From Candidatus Altimarinota bacterium (GTDB lineage: Bacteria > Patescibacteria > JAEDAM01 > BD1-5 > UBA2023), in NCBI GenBank assembly GCA_018457335.1, contig JAGYHI010000033.1, positions 1 to 10,198 on the forward strand: a stretch of 10,198 bases of DNA, written 5' to 3'. Shown piece after piece: positions 6,714 to 10,198 of the stretch (its first letter is position 1; every line of letters starts with the position of its first letter). Position numbers and translations under genes: made by a program. The notes under the pieces are model-generated. The model was not told the origin of the DNA, did no database searches, and was given only the letters and a program-made list of their open reading frames with translations.

Positions 6714-6786
6714 TGTCATTCTGAACTTGTTTCAGAATCTTTTAAAATAGGGAATTCTGAGATCCTGAAATAAATTCAGGATGACA
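6714..6786. repeat. Nested palindromic element (REP/MITE-like) in the PrgI leader
   Basis: Two 27-bp arms, 6714-6740 and 6760-6786, are inverted repeats of each other with four mismatches (TGTCATTCTGAA... against the reverse complement TGTCATCCTGAA...). Each arm is itself a hairpin: ATTCTGAA (6718-6725) with TTCAGAAT (6731-6738), and ATCCTGAA (6762-6769) with TTCAGGAT (6775-6782), each with a 5-nt loop. The motif GTCATTCTGAA-TTTCAGAATC resembles small intergenic palindromes seen in many bacterial genomes. It lies between the divergent PrgI and secF genes. Confidence 0.85.
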
Positions 6787-6808
6787 AAAATAATTAGTTT
6801 CTTAACTT

Positions 6809-6837
6809 AGTATATACTATTTTTTCAAAATTTGCAA
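6809..6837 (-). promoter_or_regulatory. Promoter for the PrgI operon
   Basis: On the minus strand, TTGCAA (6837-6832), a 17-bp spacer and TATACT (6814-6809). The predicted transcription start near 6802 gives a leader of about 120 nt that includes the 6714-6786 palindrome. Confidence 0.5.
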
Positions 6838-6857
6838 GCATTTTCTTGATATTTCTT

Positions 6858-6885
6858 TTGACTTTTTTTTACTTCATAGTATAAA
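6858..6885 (+). promoter_or_regulatory. Promoter for secF
   Basis: TTGACT (6858-6863), a 16-bp spacer and TATAAA (6880-6885). It predicts a leader of about 30 nt before the ATG at 6921, with no Shine-Dalgarno site in it. Confidence 0.6.
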
Positions 6886-6920
6886 TGGTATAAATAGATT
6901 ATTTTTTTACATTTTATCCT

Positions 6921-7934
6921 ATGTTTTCATTTATTAAAAATCGTAAAGCCTTTTATGTATTAGCACTTATACTTATTGTCGCTTCTCTTTTAGCTCCTTG
7001 GGGACTCGGAGTCCATCAGGGTATTGATATGACAGGAGGTATCCAGATTGAGTATTCGGCTGGGAAACTCTCAAAAAATGCTATCCTTTCAAAACTCAAA
7101 TCAGGACTTGTAGAGTCGGTAGATGCAAATCTTCCAAAAGAATCTTCTGCGATTATTACTGATAAAAATATTTATGGGGTGAGCAATCAAAATAGCTTTG
7201 TTGTCGAGACAGGTATTGATGAGGCAGTTGCTAAAAAAGCAGATGGGACTATTGATTTTGAAAAAATTGAAACTGCGAAAAATACTTTTAAAGAAGCTCT
7301 TCTTACTGAACTTCAAAAAATCGACCCAGGCATCACTCAAAGTAAATATGTAAATATCGGTGCTTCATTTGGAGATTATATCAAAAATTCTGGATATAAA
7401 TCACTCATCGGTGTGATTTTAGCGATTTCACTTTATATCCTCTATGCCTTCCGCGGATCTATCGGCGGTATGGTAAACTGGCCATTTTCGGTAGTTACTG
7501 CCTTGACACTTTTTCACGATGTTGTGATTGCTTTTGGACTTTATATACTGACTTCTTTTTTCTTTCCAGAATTTAAAATCGACACATTTTTTATCACAGC
7601 GATGTTGACAGTCCTCGGATATTCAATCAACGATACTATCGTTGTAATGGATAGAATTCGTTCAAATCTTCGAGACGGACATGGAAGCAAGAAAAAGGGA
7701 AATCTTGAAGCTATTATTGACACTTCTATTCATGATACTGTTCGTCGATCAATCTTTACTTCCGTGACAGTACTTTTTGTACTTGTTGCAATGTTTGTTT
7801 TCGGTCCAGATTCGATTCGTGGATTTACTCTTGCTTTGATGTTTGGTACAGTGGTTGGTACATATTCTTCTGTGTTTATCGCATCACCGCTTCTCTATGA
7901 TCTTATTTCACTTGGTAAAACTTCTCAAAAATAA
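6921..7934 (+). CDS. secF: Protein translocase subunit SecF
   Basis: SecF works with SecD at the SecYEG channel, using the proton motive force to help draw proteins across the membrane. This 337-residue protein has the full SecF layout: one helix at 10-27, the D/GG segment QGIDMTGGIQIEYS (33-46), an extracytoplasmic domain to about 158, then five helices. Diagnostic motifs are TALTLFHDVVIAFG (193-206), LGYSINDTIVVMDRIR (232-247), and IHDTVRRSIFTSVT then IRGFTLALMFGTVVGTYSSVF (299-319). The extracytoplasmic domain is somewhat long and Lys/Glu-rich. It uses no TGA despite about 28 glycines. secD is not adjacent in this window; the gene is monocistronic between its own promoter and a terminator. 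Confidence 0.96.
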   Translation: MFSFIKNRKAFYVLALILIVASLLAPWGLGVHQGIDMTGGIQIEYSAGKLSKNAILSKLKSGLVESVDANLPKESSAIITDKNIYGVSNQNSFVVETGIDEAVAKKADGTIDFEKIETAKNTFKEALLTELQKIDPGITQSKYVNIGASFGDYIKNSGYKSLIGVILAISLYILYAFRGSIGGMVNWPFSVVTALTLFHDVVIAFGLYILTSFFFPEFKIDTFFITAMLTVLGYSINDTIVVMDRIRSNLRDGHGSKKKGNLEAIIDTSIHDTVRRSIFTSVTVLFVLVAMFVFGPDSIRGFTLALMFGTVVGTYSSVFIASPLLYDLISLGKTSQK

Positions 7935-7947
7935 TTATTTCTCATAT

Positions 7948-7989
7948 AAAAAAAGATTCACAAGAGTTGAATCTTTTTTTATTTTTTTA
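7948..7989. terminator. Bidirectional terminator between secF and the convergent gene
   Basis: A 13-bp stem of AAAAAAAGATTCA (7948-7960) and TGAATCTTTTTTT (7968-7980), with a 7-nt loop and further T-rich sequence to 7988. The A-run on the other side lets it also serve the minus-strand gene, whose stop codon (7989-7987) lies next to it. Confidence 0.85.
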
Positions 7990-8412
7990 ATTATTATACT
8001 TTTTAAAAGTAGCAAGTCCGCGAGTGAGGATAAAATTCCATTTTTGTGGATTATTCATATTTCGTAGTGGATTGTTGAGTTTTTTTTGATTTTCTAAAAT
8101 AATTCGTCTTGTTTCTTCGGCGCTATTTGCACTCATTTCTTCGGCACCGACGATATGTATGACCACCTCACCGTCGAGATATTTTCCTTGTGAGCTTTTT
8201 GCTACGAGGGTATTGTAAGCATTGGTGTGATTATACTCATTTTGGGCTTGTTTGATTTTATTTCTCTCTTTTTGTGAGAGATTTCATTTTTGTGTATTTT
8301 CAATAAAAACATCAACTTGAAATTGACCATAGGTTTCCTTGGAAATCAGATATATAAGGTATATAATCACGACCACAAAGAAGACAAGAATGTAGTGGAA
8401 TTTATTTTTCAT
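7987..8412 (-). CDS. Membrane-anchored protein of unknown function (code 25)
   Basis: The 141-residue frame exists only with UGA as Gly (Gly43, 8286-8284) and runs from ATG 8412 to TAA 7989-7987. It starts with a short basic stretch and one hydrophobic helix at about 7-24 (YILVFFVVVIIYLIYLI), so it is probably a signal anchor with the rest outside the membrane. The rest is polar, Asn/Gln/Lys-rich and mixed helix/strand, with segments QFQVDVFIEN, YLDGEVVIHIVGAEEM and a Lys/Arg-containing end. No family is recognised. It is convergent with secF and divergent from the FecR-domain gene, 74 nt apart. Its coding nature is supported by the uninterrupted 142-codon frame, start context and fit between terminator and neighbouring promoter region. 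Confidence 0.8.
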
Positions 8413-8433
8413 GCCTAAAGAATAATAAATAGT

Positions 8434-8461
8434 TTGATTTTTTCAAGTTTTTTTATACGAT
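8434..8461 (+). promoter_or_regulatory. Weak putative promoter for the FecR-domain gene
   Basis: TTGATT (8434-8439) with TACGAT (8456-8461) at a 16-bp spacer, or TATACG (8454-8459) at 14 bp. It would give a leader of about 20 nt before the ATG at 8487. Confidence 0.3.
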
Positions 8462-8486
8462 AAAGAAGATTTCTTAATTTTTTTCT

Positions 8487-9641
8487 ATGAAAAAGCATAT
8501 TTTTCTCTATATTTTCCTTGGTATTTTAGGAATTTTTTTGGTAGCATTTTGATTTACTGCCTATAAATATTATATTGCTATTCATGCTGATGATCCGATT
8601 CAGCCGTATGTCGCCGCAAAAGGGGAGCTTGTGACAATTGCGCGATGAGATATTGCTATTGATATGAGTAATAATGAGAGATACGATATTGAAGAAGGCG
8701 ATGTAGTTTTAACAAAGGCAAATTCGCAGGCGACAGTTTTTTGGCCTGATGGTTCTACTACACAGCTCGGTGAAAGTACAAAAATGATAATCGACAAAAT
8801 GAAAGTATCCGACGATTATTCAAAAATCCAGCTGGAAGCTCGCCTTGAAAAAGGAAAAGTCTGGTCAAATATCGTGCGAACCCTCTATCCAGAATCATAT
8901 GTACGATTTCGACTTCCTGATCAAAAGCTCATTGCTGGAGTACGATGATCGGTTTTTGAAATCAATCTCGAAAAAGACTATATTTATTCTGTAAAACATG
9001 CAGTGATTCTCGAAAGCGAACTTGTAAATCAAAAGGTAGTCCTTTTACAAGGAGAAATCGTGTCAGCTTGGGATATTCTCAAAAAGCTCACAAAAGAAGT
9101 TCTCGATGAGACTTGGGTGCAGGCAAATAAAGCAAATGATGCTGTCTATGATGCAGGACGAAAGGTTCAAAATGAGTTGACACTCCGTATGTTGCAAGGT
9201 TCAAATATAATTAATAATTGGTGGAATAATCTTGTAAAATCAATTCTTGAATATCTACCAGGATTTGAAGATTTGAAATACTGGGAAGCTATTGCAAACA
9301 ATAAAATTGATTTGATTCGAGATTCGTGACAAGAAAAAATTATACAGTTTGCACAAAAACTCAAAAATACAGATTTTACCGCTGAAAAAGATTTACTGCG
9401 AAATACATTGGCTGATGTCACAAAAGATCTCCCAGATGCAAATAAATGGCTCCAATCACTTCAGCAAGAAGCACTTTGGGAAGCTCTTTCACTCTCGGAT
9501 AGTTCGTTTGATGGTGTAAAAGGTTTACTTAAAAAATCAAATATTAATAGTGATGTATTGATTGAACAACTCAAAAAATCTTTAAATACACAAGATTTTG
9601 GAACTGATGTTATTAATTCATTTCGATCGGTATTAAAATAA
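8487..9641 (+). CDS. Membrane-anchored FecR-domain protein (code 25)
   Basis: The 384-residue protein joins four separate fragments when TGA codons 22, 54, 154 and 281 are read as Gly. A basic start and a hydrophobic segment at about 5-28 (IFLYIFLGILGIFLVAFGF) anchor it in the membrane. Residues about 48-175 form a FecR-like domain: GELVTIARGDIAID, EEGDVVLTKANSQATVFWPD, GSTTQLGE, and VRFRLPDQKLIAGVRGSVFE. In classic FecR proteins this domain is periplasmic and signals to a sigma factor, but many surface proteins carry it alone, which seems the case here, since no FecI-type sigma gene is adjacent. The rest (about 190-384) is helical, charged and Trp/Leu/Lys-rich (WNNLVKSILEYLPGFEDLKYW, and two copies of a WLQSLQQEA/LIEQLKKSL-like helical pattern). 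It is followed by a strong terminator. Confidence 0.88.
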
Positions 9642-9665
9642 TTTTTTTCAACCCCCAATATTATT

Positions 9666-9692
9666 CACAAGGAATTTTCCTTGTGTTTTTTT
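9666..9692 (+). terminator. Terminator after the FecR-domain gene
   Basis: A perfect inverted repeat CACAAGGAA (9666-9674) and TTCCTTGTG (9677-9685), practically an 8-bp stem with a 4-nt loop, followed by a T-run at 9686-9692. It starts 25 nt after the TAA stop. No T-run exists on the minus-strand side, so it serves mainly the plus-strand gene. Confidence 0.88.
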
Positions 9693-9704
9693 AATGGAGA
9701 CCCC

Positions 9705-10198
9705 CTACCACTCAATTCCATCCCAACTATGTCACATATTGACAAGAACCTTGATGGTCTCGGCAATGGTAATGTAGCTGGTTGGTTCGAAGACTCGTGG
9801 TTGGTTTGGATTTTCAGGGTTTCCATCTCTTGTCTTTCTTCCATGAACAAGACAGAGTTTGTAGGCTTGTTCGATGTGTGGAGCAAAACTGTTTGTTGTG
9901 CTGACATCAGAGAAAGAAGATGTTGTGTTGGTGTTGTTGAGAGTTGTATTGTTTGCGTATCGCTTCTTGAGATATTCTACAAATACTTTCATAGCAATCT
10001 GTCTTTCTACTTTACTGTTCATAGCTTGTCTTATGGTTTGAAGAAGAGTAGTGATGCTTTGGTCTTTTGTTGGAGTTTGTTTGAGAAGGGTTTCATACTT
10101 TTCAAGGACTCGTTTGAATTGACCGAAGGTGATGTCTTGGTTTACATATTCATCAGTGGTGTTTGAGATGAAGAACTTTCTGTAGAGGGCTCTTTTTT
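9705..10198 (-). CDS. SLH-like surface protein, C-terminal part; start beyond the window (code 25)
   Basis: The frame is open from the right edge to the TAG stop at 9707-9705; 163 residues are visible and the TGA at 9734-9732 is read as Gly. The first part is helical and Lys/Thr/Gln-rich; a linker NNTTLNNTNTTSS follows, then an S-layer homology-like unit: FSDVSTTNSFAPHIEQAY, KLCLVHG, and VFEPTSYITIAETIKVLVNM. The SLH consensus has FxDV, an aromatic/helix AYxxGIVxG, and FxPxxxITRAEA, so the order matches but the RAE motif is changed to IAE and there is an insert before VFEP. SLH domains typically bind cell-wall polymers and hold proteins in the S-layer. Its codon use is more C-ending (AAC, ACC, ATC, GTC) and AGA-containing than its neighbours, which may reflect high expression. 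Confidence 0.72.

Noticed and set aside
9681..10166. Plus-strand open frame of 161 residues
   Set aside because: It is the antisense shadow of the SLH-like gene, whose minus-strand frame has a recognisable domain; the start also lies within the terminator hairpin.
1..10198. Frameshifts or pseudogenes as the cause of the broken frames
   Set aside because: All breaks are TGA codons in a constant frame, at Gly positions, with intact proteins on both sides; no insertion or deletion is needed.
1..10198. CRISPR array, tRNA/rRNA genes, transposase or phage integration site
   Set aside because: No regular spaced repeats, cloverleaf-like sequences, recombinase motifs or flanking direct repeats were found on reading both strands.

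Overview
The window reads as AT-rich genomic DNA from a bacterium using genetic code 25 (UGA = glycine), as known for Candidatus Gracilibacteria (BD1-5) and Absconditabacteria (SR1). Read with the standard code, most genes here break into fragments. With UGA as Gly they join into intact proteins, and about 21 in-frame TGA codons fall where glycine is expected, including inside the NUDIX box, the FecR-type VRGS segment and a PrgI membrane segment. All 13 visible gene ends use TAA or TAG, never TGA. CGA and CGG still read as Arg at conserved positions, which argues against the Absconditabacterales lineage reported to read them as Trp. The organism assignment is an inference from code and gene content only.

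Layout. 1-454 (-): partial type IV pilin-like protein, running off the left edge. 750-1391 (+): four-helix membrane protein with an apparently leaderless start. 1507-2556 (+): sigma-70 region-4/HARE-HTH protein. 2625-3134 (+): pseudopilin-like protein. It converges on a minus-strand pair, sortase (4537-3437) followed by a small membrane protein (3419-3138). 4716-4901 (+): ribosomal protein bS21. 6680-4989 (-): PrgI family protein, VirB4/TraC N-terminal-like protein, and a NUDIX hydrolase. 6921-7934 (+): secF. 7987-8412 (-): membrane-anchored protein of unknown function. 8487-9641 (+): membrane-anchored FecR-domain protein. 9705-10198 (-): C-terminal part of an SLH-like surface protein, running off the right edge.

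Much of the content concerns the cell envelope: two pilin-like proteins, a sortase, a FecR-domain protein, an SLH-like protein, SecF and two type IV secretion-like proteins. This suits a small, host-associated or episymbiotic CPR cell that invests in surface and uptake machinery, though that lifestyle is inferred.

Regulation visible in sequence: near-consensus -35/-10 promoters before several genes; clear hairpin plus T-run terminators, two of them shared by convergent genes; and no AGGAGG-like Shine-Dalgarno site before any visible start. A nested 73-bp palindrome lies in the predicted leader of the PrgI gene. No tRNA, rRNA, CRISPR array, transposase or attachment site was recognised.
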